Of a stretch of 64,000 bases of DNA, positions 35,639-45,000 are shown one piece after another. Below the pieces are notes generated by a model. That model was not told the origin of the DNA. It worked only from the letters and a program-made list of their open reading frames with translations, and ran no database searches. This DNA is from Rhizobium sp. BK316 (GTDB lineage Bacteria; Pseudomonadota; Alphaproteobacteria; Rhizobiales; Rhizobiaceae), in contig NZ_JACHZR010000006.1 in assembly GCF_014193695.1 (NCBI RefSeq), positions 62,001 to 126,000 of the forward strand, given 5' to 3'. A program made the position numbers and the translations under genes. The number at the start of each line of letters is the position of its first letter. The stretch's first letter is position 1.

Positions 35639-36928
35639 ATGACGCCTGCACCTGACAAGACACCCGGCTTCTGTCGCGACTGCCTTGCCGGGCAGAAGGG
35701 TGAGGCGCGCCGTTGCCATGCCTGCGGCAGCCCCCGCCTCGTGCGCCACAAAGAGCTCTATGACCTGACGCTCGCGCATGTCGATTGCGACGCTTTCTAT
35801 GCCGCCGTGGAGAAACGCGACAATCCGGAGCTCGCCGACAAGCCCGTGATCATCGGCGGCGGCAAGCGTGGCGTCGTCTCTACCGCCTGTTATATTGCCC
35901 GCATCCATGGCGTCCGCTCGGCCATGCCGATGTTCAAGGCGCTGGAGGCCTGCCCGCAGGCGATCGTCATTCGTCCCGACATGGAGAAATATGTAAAGGT
36001 GGGAAGGCAGGTCCGCGCGCTGATGCAGGAGCTGACGCCGCTGGTGCAGCCGCTCTCCATCGACGAGGCCTTCCTGGAACTCGGCGGCACCGAGCGGCTG
36101 CACCACGATCCGCCGGCCCGCACATTGGCGAAGTTTGCCCGCCGCGTCGAGAAGGAGATCGGCATCACCGTTTCGGTCGGACTTTCCTATTGTAAGTTCC
36201 TCGCCAAAGTCGCCTCCGATCTGCAGAAGCCGCGTGGCTTTTCCGTCATTGGGCGCGAGGAAGCGGTCGAGTTCCTGGCGCCTCGCTCGGTGACGACCAT
36301 CTGGGGCGTCGGCAAGGCTTTTGCCGCGACGCTCGAAGCTGACGGCATCCGCACGATCGGCCAGTTGCAGGGGATGGAGGAGAACGACCTGATGCGCCGT
36401 TACGGCAGCATCGGCCAGCGGCTGTCCCGCCTGTCACGCGGTATCGACGACCGCGAGGTGCATATCAACGATGCCGCAAAGAGCGTTTCTGCCGAAACCA
36501 CCTTCTTCGACGATATCTCGCGTTATGACGATCTGGTGCCGATCCTGCGCAATCTCTCGGAAAAGGTCTCCTGGCGGCTGAAGAAGAACGGCATCGCAGG
36601 CCATACGGTCGTACTGAAGATGAAGACGGCCGATTTCAAATCCCGCACCCGCAACCGCCGCCTTGAAGACCCGACACAACTTGCCGACAAGATCTTCCGC
36701 ACCGGGATCGAGCTTCTGGGGAAGGAAGCCGACGGCACGAAATTCCGCCTGATCGGCATCGGCGTCACCGATCTCGGCGATGCCGGCCGCGCCGATCCGC
36801 CCGATCTCATCGACCAGCAATCCGGCCGCCGTGCGGCGGCGGAAGCTGCCATGGACAAGCTGCGCGACAAATTCGGCAAAGGCACGGTTGAAACCGGCTA
36901 CACATTTGGCGGCAAGGGCAACCGATAG
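35639..36928 (+). CDS. dinB: DNA polymerase IV with N-terminal zinc-ribbon extension
   Basis: A Y-family translesion polymerase (429 residues). ATG 35639 (MTPAPDKTPGFC) is chosen because the earlier ATG 35609 would place the LexA box inside the gene. Residues 11-40 add a Cys4 knuckle (FCRDC ... RCHACGSPRLV) absent from E. coli Pol IV. The palm has LAHVDCDAFYAAVE and LSIDEAFLEL, followed by the thumb (VWGVGKAFAATL equivalent IWGVGKAF) and little finger. There is no terminal beta-clamp QL-x-LF motif; the end is YTFGGKGNR. Confidence 0.92.
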   Translation: MTPAPDKTPGFCRDCLAGQKGEARRCHACGSPRLVRHKELYDLTLAHVDCDAFYAAVEKRDNPELADKPVIIGGGKRGVVSTACYIARIHGVRSAMPMFKALEACPQAIVIRPDMEKYVKVGRQVRALMQELTPLVQPLSIDEAFLELGGTERLHHDPPARTLAKFARRVEKEIGITVSVGLSYCKFLAKVASDLQKPRGFSVIGREEAVEFLAPRSVTTIWGVGKAFAATLEADGIRTIGQLQGMEENDLMRRYGSIGQRLSRLSRGIDDREVHINDAAKSVSAETTFFDDISRYDDLVPILRNLSEKVSWRLKKNGIAGHTVVLKMKTADFKSRTRNRRLEDPTQLADKIFRTGIELLGKEADGTKFRLIGIGVTDLGDAGRADPPDLIDQQSGRRAAAEAAMDKLRDKFGKGTVETGYTFGGKGNR

Positions 36929-38665
36929 CTACGCCAGCACGGTCTCCATCTCCTGAAGCGCTGCGTCCCGGTTCTTTATTGCTTGAGCATAGCCCGGATC
37001 GATCGCGATCGCGCGGTCGTAGCTCTCCACCGCCTCGTCATGGCGTCCCAGCCGCCGCAGCACATTGCCGCGATTGTTGAAGGCGATGGCATGGCTAGCA
37101 TCCAGCGCGATGGCCCGGTCGTAGCTTCCAAGCGCTTCTTCGAAATTCGAAAGACGCGCAAGTATATTGCCGCGATTGCAATAGGCCGAAGCGGAGACCG
37201 GTTTCACCTCGATCGCCTTGTCGACACAGTCCTTGGCTTCGCCGAGAGCGCCTTTCTGTAGCAGCAGCAGCGCCAGATGCTGCAGAGCATCGAAATGCTC
37301 AGGCACGATCGCGATCACATCGCGGTAGCCCGCTTCCGCCGCGACCAGATCGCCGGCCCGGTGCCGTTCGGCAGCCGCGCTGAAATGGGCTGCGGGATCG
37401 CTCACCAGTCTCGGCCGCTGCGTTGCTTCTATTTTCGCCAACAGTGAGGTTGCGGGCGCATGTGCATCGTCGGCGACAAGGATCTGCCGGCAGCAGAGTT
37501 CTGCCGACTCCGGGTTTCCACTTCTGAAAAAATGTGCCGCCTGATGCATGGCGCTATCCAGCGAGCGCGGGTCGAGGCGATCGCCGATATTGCGGCCGGA
37601 GAGCGTGGAGACCTGCAGCTTCTCAACGATATGGTGTTCGGAGCCCAAAAGATCCTTGTAGCCGTAATTGCCCGTGCCGAGATCGTAGGTTCGGTAGCCG
37701 TTCTCGATGCCCCAACGCATATTGTAGCAATGGAGCAGGAAGCCGGGGCTGATCGAGCGGCGGAAAGTCAGGTCGCGGCTTCCGAGGAAGCACATCATCG
37801 ATTTGCGGTGGGGATCCAGGAAGCTGATGAAGGTGCAGACCGGCTTGTCCTGATGCCAGAGGATCGGCATGAAGACCGAACCGTCCTCTATGCAGGCCGG
37901 CAGCATGTGACGGCTGTTATCGAGGATGAACTTGCCGTAGCGCGGCTGACGCTCACCCCACTGGACGTTCCACATCCCGTAGAAGATTTCGAGATCGCGC
38001 TCCATTGTCTCCGGCGTCACATGCGTGATGCGCAGCTCATTGTCCGGCGCGACGAGATCACGCAGCGCCTTTCGCGCGTTGCGCCGCGTCTTGGCACCGA
38101 TGCGCTCGTCCAGGAAGGTTTCAAAGACCTCGCCAAGCGGGACGTAGACATAGACGTCGTGGTCGATGTTTTCGCCATCAGCTGTGATATGCGGCCGGCG
38201 CGGAACTTTCCTCCTTGAGAATTCCGAGGCAGAAAAGCCCGCCAGAAACCTCTTCAGTCTCGCTTCGGACATATAGACGTCATCAAGATCGAGATGTTTC
38301 CAGTTGAAGCTCTGCAGGCAATCGGCGAAAGCGCCGAGCACCGCCTCGGCGTCCTCAGGATGCGTCAGAAGGCCGTTATAGCCGGCATAGGGCGTGCCGC
38401 CGAGGCGCACGATATTGCCAAGGCCCTGGCCTTCCTCGAAATCGACGTGGAGCTGAATGGGAAGGAAAGCTACATAGCGGTCATCCGCCTGCCGCCGCTT
38501 GGCGGCAAGAACGAACCATAATGACCGCCGCTGCAGCCATTGCGCCATCCAGTGCCAGGAAAGGAAATAGTGCGCTTCCGGGTCGGCGGCGTATACCTCG
38601 TTCCAGTTATCCTTCAGGGCATGCAGATCATCGAACGCAGAAACAATATCGACATGCATTTCCAA
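36929..38665 (-). CDS. GNAT/BioF2-like acyltransferase domain fused to TPR repeats
   Basis: A 578-residue fusion. Residues 1-370 form a double-GNAT 'Acetyltransf_6' fold (also called CelD/BioF2-like), recognised from FYGMWNVQWGERQ, FLGSRDLTFRRSISPG and TYDLGTGNYGYKDLLG. Residues 375-575 hold about four tetratricopeptide repeats, the last three nearly regular (AYCNRGNILARLSNFEEAL, AFNNRGNVLRRLGRHDEAV). CelD-like domains are linked to exopolysaccharide or cellulose modification, and TPRs would dock partners. The fusion's role is not known to me. It is divergent from the L,D-transpeptidase. Confidence 0.75.
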   Translation of the reverse strand: MEMHVDIVSAFDDLHALKDNWNEVYAADPEAHYFLSWHWMAQWLQRRSLWFVLAAKRRQADDRYVAFLPIQLHVDFEEGQGLGNIVRLGGTPYAGYNGLLTHPEDAEAVLGAFADCLQSFNWKHLDLDDVYMSEARLKRFLAGFSASEFSRRKVPRRPHITADGENIDHDVYVYVPLGEVFETFLDERIGAKTRRNARKALRDLVAPDNELRITHVTPETMERDLEIFYGMWNVQWGERQPRYGKFILDNSRHMLPACIEDGSVFMPILWHQDKPVCTFISFLDPHRKSMMCFLGSRDLTFRRSISPGFLLHCYNMRWGIENGYRTYDLGTGNYGYKDLLGSEHHIVEKLQVSTLSGRNIGDRLDPRSLDSAMHQAAHFFRSGNPESAELCCRQILVADDAHAPATSLLAKIEATQRPRLVSDPAAHFSAAAERHRAGDLVAAEAGYRDVIAIVPEHFDALQHLALLLLQKGALGEAKDCVDKAIEVKPVSASAYCNRGNILARLSNFEEALGSYDRAIALDASHAIAFNNRGNVLRRLGRHDEAVESYDRAIAIDPGYAQAIKNRDAALQEMETVLA

Positions 38666-38812
38666 GTCTCCCCCAAGACTTCCCTTATTTTAGATTTGCA
38701 TAAAATTGAATATCCCACAATCTCGTGATCAAAACGCGATGGCGTATTCAAGCCTTCGTTAAACTTCGCATGCTTAACTCGCGTGGTTTTTGTGCATGTG
38801 GTGTATTGCGTC

Positions 38813-40063
38813 ATGTCTGTGCGTGTAGGTGTCCTTATCGGGTTGCTGTCGGCGACCGCCCTTGTCGATCCTGCTTTTGCAGCCGGTGCGCGTACGCTGC
38901 AGATATTCGTTTCCAAGGACAGGCAGTCGCTGACCGTCTATGACGGCGCGGAGGTCGTGGCGACCTCCAAGATCTCGAGCGGCAAGGACGGGCATACGAC
39001 GCCGAGCGGCATCTTCTCGGTCATCGAGAAGCAGAGATACCACGAATCCAACATATATTCGAATGCGCCGATGCCCTTCATGCAGCGGCTGACATGGTCC
39101 GGGATCGCCCTGCATGAGTCCAATTCCGTGCCGCGCTACCCGGCCTCGCATGGTTGCGTGCGCATGCCCGACGCGTTTGCGAAATCGCTCTACAAGATGA
39201 CCGAGATGGGCGTACCCGTCATCATCACCGACAGTGAGCTGACGCCCGAGCCGATCGACCATCCAACACTTTTCCGTCCCGACCGGCCCGAGCCGTCACC
39301 GCTGCTTTCCGACGTCGAGCTTCGCCCGGCCATCGGCGACGCGAAGACGCAGGTGCAGGTCGCCATGAACGAGACGACGGCTGCCCTGCCGATGCCGATG
39401 ATCCAACTGCAGGCGCCTGCTGCGGATACCGCGCCGATCAGCATGCTGATTACGCGCCGGACGCTGCGTGAAAACGTCATCGACATCCAGACCTTCCTGA
39501 ACAAACTCGGCTTTGCTGCCGGCGAGCCCGACGGGCTGGCCGGTCCCGCGACGGTTCAGGCCATCAATGCCTTCAAGGCGTTGCGACCAACCGAATTTGC
39601 CCGTGACAAGGGCCTGATCACGGATACTCTCCTCAGGGAAGTTTACGCCGCGGCAGGCAAGGGCGAACCGCCGAATGGCGTCATCATGGTGCGGCAGGAT
39701 TTCAAGCCGCTCTTCGAAGCGCCGATCACGATTGCCGATCCGGGGCTTGCGCTCGGCACCCACTTCTTCTCGCTGCATGCCGTGGATGAGGCGGCCGGTA
39801 CAGCCGATTGGCTGGGCGTCACGCTGGAAAACAATCTCTCTCGCGAAACGGTGAAGCGGCTCGGTATCGCCAATCAGGAAAGCTCCATCATCAGCGGCCG
39901 TCCTATCGCGAAGGCACTCAGCCGCATCTCGATGTCAGAAGAGACCCGTCATCGGATCGACGCACTGATCTCGCCCGGCTCGACACTGACAATCACAGAT
40001 ACCGGCCTCGGTTCCGAAACCGGCGAGGGCACGGAATTCATCACCATCACTCGCGAGAGCTGA
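38813..40063 (+). CDS. L,D-transpeptidase (YkuD domain)
   Basis: A periplasmic enzyme that makes 3-3 peptidoglycan cross-links or anchors proteins. ATG 38813 gives the signal peptide MSVRVGVLIGLLSATALVDP with an AFA cleavage site; a GTG start at 38783 adds ten implausible residues. The YkuD domain spans about 28-140, with the catalytic motif SHGCVRMP (Cys about 115). After a Pro-rich linker, a peptidoglycan-binding_1-like domain (about 215-275, IDIQTFLNKLGFAAGEPDGL) and a LysM-like tail region follow. 416 residues. Confidence 0.88.
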   Translation: MSVRVGVLIGLLSATALVDPAFAAGARTLQIFVSKDRQSLTVYDGAEVVATSKISSGKDGHTTPSGIFSVIEKQRYHESNIYSNAPMPFMQRLTWSGIALHESNSVPRYPASHGCVRMPDAFAKSLYKMTEMGVPVIITDSELTPEPIDHPTLFRPDRPEPSPLLSDVELRPAIGDAKTQVQVAMNETTAALPMPMIQLQAPAADTAPISMLITRRTLRENVIDIQTFLNKLGFAAGEPDGLAGPATVQAINAFKALRPTEFARDKGLITDTLLREVYAAAGKGEPPNGVIMVRQDFKPLFEAPITIADPGLALGTHFFSLHAVDEAAGTADWLGVTLENNLSRETVKRLGIANQESSIISGRPIAKALSRISMSEETRHRIDALISPGSTLTITDTGLGSETGEGTEFITITRES

Positions 40064-40066
40064 GAC

Positions 40067-40498
40067 CTACCAGAGCTTCTCGCTGGCGCGCTCGTCATAG
40101 CTTCGGCGAGCGGAGATGATCTTCGCCTGGTTCGTCTCGGTCCAGACGACGAGCGCCTTGATGGTCTCATGCAGTGTGCAGCCGAGTTCCGTCAGAGCGT
40201 AATCGACCCTTGGCGGCACCACTGGATAGACTGTCCGCTCGATCAGCCCGTCGCGCTCGAGCTGGCGTAAGGTCGTCGTCAACATGCGCTGGCTGATGCC
40301 ATCGATGCTCTTGCGCAATTCGGTAAAGCGCAGAGTGCGCTTTTCAAGCAATGCGATAACCAGCAGCGACCATTTGTCGGCGATGCGATCCAAAATCTGA
40401 CGCACCTCGCATTCCTCCCGCGAATCCCACTGGTGGATGTCGTAGTCGCGCTCGGTGCTGCAGCAGTCACTCGGTGAGTTTGAAGTGCCTTCTTCCAT
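40067..40498 (-). CDS. HxlR family transcriptional regulator
   Basis: A 143-residue winged helix-turn-helix protein with the HxlR hallmark: a conserved Cys (C30, ECEVRQIL) before DRIADKWSLLVIALL, then FTELRKSIDGISQRMLTTTL (recognition helix) and the wing LIERTVYPVVPPRVDYALT. Cysteines at 12-13 and 30 could sense thiol-reactive or quinone-like compounds. It is divergent from an MFS efflux gene and probably represses it through the inverted repeat at 40528-40562. Confidence 0.9.
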   Translation of the reverse strand: MEEGTSNSPSDCCSTERDYDIHQWDSREECEVRQILDRIADKWSLLVIALLEKRTLRFTELRKSIDGISQRMLTTTLRQLERDGLIERTVYPVVPPRVDYALTELGCTLHETIKALVVWTETNQAKIISARRSYDERASEKLW

Positions 40499-40527
40499 GG
40501 GTTCGAACCATGCCTTATGTCAGCTTT

Positions 40528-40562
40528 GGTTACAATAGGGAACCGAGGATTATAATGTAACC
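40528..40562. promoter_or_regulatory. Operator-like inverted repeat overlapping the MFS promoter
   Basis: GGTTACA (40528-40534) and TGTAACC (40556-40562) form a perfect inverted repeat with a 21-bp spacer. A consensus -10 TATAAT (40551-40556) overlaps the right half-site, and the left half-site covers the -35 position. It lies 36 bp before the MFS ATG and 30 bp from the HxlR start. Confidence 0.65.
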
Positions 40563-40597
40563 ATTCTCGCTCTTCCCTGCTTCACGACAAGGAAATC

Positions 40598-42037
40598 ATG
40601 ATGTCTACAAGTCCTCCACTTACGGCGGAGAGCGGAAGAATGAGCCGCAGTGCTGCCGGCATGCTCGCCGTTCTCTGCGGCGCGATCTTCCTCGAAGGCG
40701 TCGATGCGGCCATGCTCAATATCGCGCTGCCCTCGATCCGGGCCGAGCTTGGCCTTTCGACCACGACGCTGAGCGCCGTCGTCTCCGCCTATGTGCTTGC
40801 CTATGCCGGCCTGATGCTACTCGGAGGGCGGGTCGCCGACATGTATGGTAAGCGCAAAGTCTTCCTGACGGCGCTGACCGTATTCCTGCTCTTCTCCGGC
40901 CTCGGCGGCTTTGCGACCGAAGGCTGGATGCTGCTGACGGCCCGCTTCGTGACGGGCGCAGCGGCCGCCTTCATGACGCCGGCCGGCCTTGCGCTCATCA
41001 ATGGAAGCTTTCCCGAAGGGTCACAGCGCAACAGGGCCGTGCTGATCTATGCCGGCACCGCCTCGGCCGGCTTCTCGCTCGGGCTCGTCATCGGCGGGCT
41101 TTTGTCGGCCGTCGGCTGGCGATGGGTGTTCTTCGCTCCGGTTATCTTCTCCGCCATTCTTCTGCTTGCCGGCATGAAGCTGATCGTGGAGGACAGGCAA
41201 GAAGCCGTCCCGCGCCAGAGGTTCGACATTGCCGGCGCCCTGACCCTGACCGGCGCCATGCTGCTTGCCGCCTATACGCTGACACGACTGGAACATGCGA
41301 CCAACGACCTGACCTGGACGATCGCTGCGGCAGCGGCAAGCGCGGTGCTTTGGCTTGCCTTCATACTCATTGAGCGTCATTCACGTGCGCCGCTCGTGCG
41401 TCTCGGAATCTTCCGGTCTGCCACCATAGTACAATCCAACCTCGGAGCGATGCTCTTCACCGGTGCCTTCTTCGGCTTCCAGTTCATCGTCTCGCTCTAT
41501 CTGCAGGAACTGTTGGGCTGGTCCTCGTTCGAAACCAGCCTTGCCCTGATCGTCATCGGCATGGACGCCATTCTCGCACCGCTGCTGACGCCTCTGCTCG
41601 TCGAACGCTTCGGCAATGGACGCGTGGTGCTTGGCGGCTTTGCACTCGCTGTTGCGGGCTACGCGCTCTTTCTCCGCATGGGGCTCGATTGGACCTATGC
41701 GGCGATGCTGCCATCGACGATCCTTCTCGGCCTTGCCTTCTCGCTCGGCTACGGCCCACTGACGATCATCGCGACTGAAGGTATTGCCGAAAACGAACAG
41801 GGGCTGGCGAGCGGCCTGGTGAACACTTCGTTCCAGTTCGGCGCAGCGCTCGGCCTCTCCGCCGTCAGTGCTGTCGGCACACTTGCTCTCGGCGAGGGTG
41901 AAAGCCCGTCCGAACGGCTGGAGGCGCTGCGGACCGCTTTGCTGGTGCCGGTCGCGGCGACGTTGATCGGCATGGTCATCATGGGCTTCGGCAGAGGCCG
42001 CTGTGCCGATGCATCCTGCCGATTGCAGGCCGGCTGA
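40598..42037 (+). CDS. MFS multidrug efflux transporter (DHA2/EmrB-QacA type)
   Basis: A 479-residue inner-membrane protein with about 14 predicted helices. Motif A is GGRVADMYGKRKVFLTAL (about residues 72-89) and motif C is AGFSLGLVIGGLLS (about 155-168), both typical of drug:H+ antiporters. AAGGAAATC stands before ATG 40598. It is controlled, by inference, by the divergent HxlR gene. The actual substrate (drug, quinone or aldehyde) is unknown. Confidence 0.88.
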   Translation: MMSTSPPLTAESGRMSRSAAGMLAVLCGAIFLEGVDAAMLNIALPSIRAELGLSTTTLSAVVSAYVLAYAGLMLLGGRVADMYGKRKVFLTALTVFLLFSGLGGFATEGWMLLTARFVTGAAAAFMTPAGLALINGSFPEGSQRNRAVLIYAGTASAGFSLGLVIGGLLSAVGWRWVFFAPVIFSAILLLAGMKLIVEDRQEAVPRQRFDIAGALTLTGAMLLAAYTLTRLEHATNDLTWTIAAAAASAVLWLAFILIERHSRAPLVRLGIFRSATIVQSNLGAMLFTGAFFGFQFIVSLYLQELLGWSSFETSLALIVIGMDAILAPLLTPLLVERFGNGRVVLGGFALAVAGYALFLRMGLDWTYAAMLPSTILLGLAFSLGYGPLTIIATEGIAENEQGLASGLVNTSFQFGAALGLSAVSAVGTLALGEGESPSERLEALRTALLVPVAATLIGMVIMGFGRGRCADASCRLQAG

Positions 42038-42078
42038 AAGCAAAGGCAACCGGCACAGTGCCGGTCGCTCTTTCCCGT

Positions 42079-45000
42079 TCAGACGAGTTCGACGTCGACG
42101 ACGCCAGGGGCAGCTCGCAAGGCCGCGGCGATCTCCGGCGTGATGCGGTACTTGTCCTGCAACACCACCTCGACCTCGCGCTTGCCCTCTTCCTTGATGA
42201 CGATGAAGGAGACGAGGCCGTCGCCCTTGGCGTTCAGATGTGCTGCGACAGCGCGCAGCGGGCCGGAGTCGCGGACATAGACGCGCAGCGCCTTTTGCAT
42301 CTGCAACGACTTTTCTTCCAGCGACTGGATGGTCTGCAGCCGCAGGCTCACGCCTTCCGGTCGTTCCTCGCCGATCGCGGTGATGACGAAGGACTTTCCG
42401 GGCTCCAGTATGTCACGGTACTGGTTCAGCATTTCGGAGAAGAGCACGGCTTCGAACTGGCCGGAGGAATCCGAAAAGACGATGATGCCCATCTTGTTGC
42501 CGGTGCGTGTCTTGCGCTCCTGCTTGGAAATCACCGTACCCGCCAGCCGCCCGTTCGCAGCGCCCTGCTTCACCGCCGTCGAGAAGTCCGCGAAGGTCTG
42601 GACGCGCATCTTCTGAAGGATGTTGTTGTAGCTGTCGAGCGGATGGGCGGTCAGGTAGAAGCCCAGCACCTGGAATTCCTTAAGCAGCCGCTCCGAGGCA
42701 AGCCACGGCGAGAATGGCGGCAGGGCGATCTTTTCCGGACCTGAAGACAGCGCTCCGCCGAAGATATCGGACTGACCGCTCAGCTTGTTTTCTTGGGCGC
42801 GCTGCGCATAGCCGAGCACGCGGTCGAGGCCGGCTGAAAGCTGGGCGCGATCCAGATTGAAGCAATCAAAGGCGCCGGCATAGATCAGGCTTTCCAGCAC
42901 ACGGCGGTTCACCTGGCGCGGATCGATGCGCAGGCAGAAATCCTCGATGCTGGCAAAGGGCTTATCTCCGCGCATTTCGACGATGTGATCGACAGCGGAT
43001 TCGCCGACACCCTTGAGAGCCGCAAGCGCGTAATAGATACGGTTATCGCCGGTCTCGAACTGGCGGAAGGAGGTCTGAACGGAGGGCGCGATGACCTCGA
43101 TACCGAGGCGCTTGGCATCCTGCCGGAAGTCGTTGACCTTTTCGGTGTTCGACATATCGAGCGTCATCGACGCGGCCAGGAACTCGACCGGATAGTGCGC
43201 CTTCATATAGGCCGTCTGGTAAGAGACGATGGCGTAGGCGGCGGCGTGCGATTTGTTGAAGCCGTAGTTTGCGAACTTTGCGAGCAGTTCGAAGATGTTG
43301 TCGGCCTGCGGCTTCGACACGCCGTTCTTGACTGCGCCGTCAACGAAGCGCTCGCGCTGCTGGTCCATTTCGGCCTTGATCTTCTTACCCATGGCGCGAC
43401 GCAGAAGATCGGCTTCGCCGAGCGAATAGCCCGACAGGACCTGGGCGATCTGCATCACCTGTTCCTGGTAGACGATAACGCCCTGCGTTTCCTTGAGAAG
43501 ATGGTCGATCGTCGGGTGGATCGATTCCAGTTCTTCGTCACCGTGCTTGCGGGCATTGTAGGTGGGAATATTCTCCATCGGGCCGGGACGGTAGAGCGCC
43601 ACGAGCGCGATGATGTCTTCGATGCAATCCGGCTTCATGCCGATCAGCGCCTTGCGCATGCCCGCACTTTCAACCTGGAACACGCCGACCGTCTCGCCGC
43701 GCGAGAGCATCTCGTAGGTCTTCTTGTCGTCGAGCGGGATCTTGGCGAGATCCACCTCGATGCCACGCTTCTTGCAGAAATCGACGGCGACCTTGAGCAC
43801 GGTCAGCGTCTTCAGGCCAAGAAAGTCGAACTTCACGAGGCCGGCCTGCTCCACCCACTTCATATTGAACTGGGTGACCGGCATGTCGGAGCGCGGATCG
43901 CGATACATCGGCACGAGCTTCGACAGCGGGCGGTCGCCGATCACGATACCGGCGGCATGGGTCGAAGCGTGGCGATAGAGGCCTTCGATCTTCTGGGCGA
44001 TATCCAAGAGGCGCGCGACGACCGGTTCCCTGGCGGCCTCCTCTTGCAGCTTCGGCTCTTCCTCGATCGCCTTGGACAGAGGCGTCGGGTTTGCCGGGTT
44101 GTTCGGCACGAGTTTGCAGATCTTGTCGACCTGGCCGTAGGGCATTTCCAGCACGCGGCCGACGTCGCGCAATGCGGCGCGCGCCTGCAGCGAACCGAAC
44201 GTGATGATCTGCGCCACCTGCTCGCGGCCGTATTTCTGCTGCACGTAACGGATCACCTCTTCGCGGCGGTCCTGGCAGAAGTCGATATCGAAGTCCGGCA
44301 TCGAGACGCGTTCCGGATTGAGGAAGCGCTCGAAAAGCAGCGAGAAGCGAAGCGGATCCACGTCGGTAATCGTCAGCGCGTAGGCGACCAATGAGCCCGC
44401 ACCCGAGCCGCGGCCAGGGCCAACCGGGATGTCATGCTGCTTGGCCCATTTGATGAAGTCCGCAACGATCAGGAAGTAGCCGGGGAACTTCATGCGTTCG
44501 ATAACGCTGAGCTCAAATTCCAGCCGCTCGCGGTAATCCTTCTCCTCATAGCCAGCCGACATGCCGAGGGTGGCAAGGCGCATGTCGAGCCCCTCCTCCG
44601 CCTGCCGGCGAAGTTCGAGCGACTCTGCGCGCTCTGCCTCCTCTGGATCATCGGTCGCACCGGTGAAGCGCGGCAGGATCGGCTTGCGGGTCTTCAGCAC
44701 GAAGGAGCAGCGCCGGGCGATCTCGACGGTATTTTCCAACGCCTCCGGGAGATCAGCGAAGAGCTTTTCCATCTCCGCGCGGCTCTTCAGGTAGTGATCC
44801 GGCGAGAGACGGAAGCGGCTGTCGTCGGAGACGATGGCGTTATGGGCAACCGCCATCAGCGCGTCGTGCGCGTCGTAATCGTCACGGGTCGGGAAGAAGG
44901 CCTCATTGGTCGCGACCAGCGGCAGATCATGCTTGTAAGCAAGGCCGATGACCTTCTGTTCGTGCCGCTTGTCATAAGTGCCGTGCCGCTGCAGTTCGAC

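Noticed and set aside
37000..37250. Imperfect direct repeats in DNA as a possible repeat array
   Set aside because: They are explained by the TPR units of the encoded protein and have no CRISPR-like spacing.
38757..38778. TTAA repeats before the L,D-transpeptidase gene as a CtrA box
   Set aside because: The spacing is 11 bp, whereas CtrA sites are TTAA-N7-TTAA.
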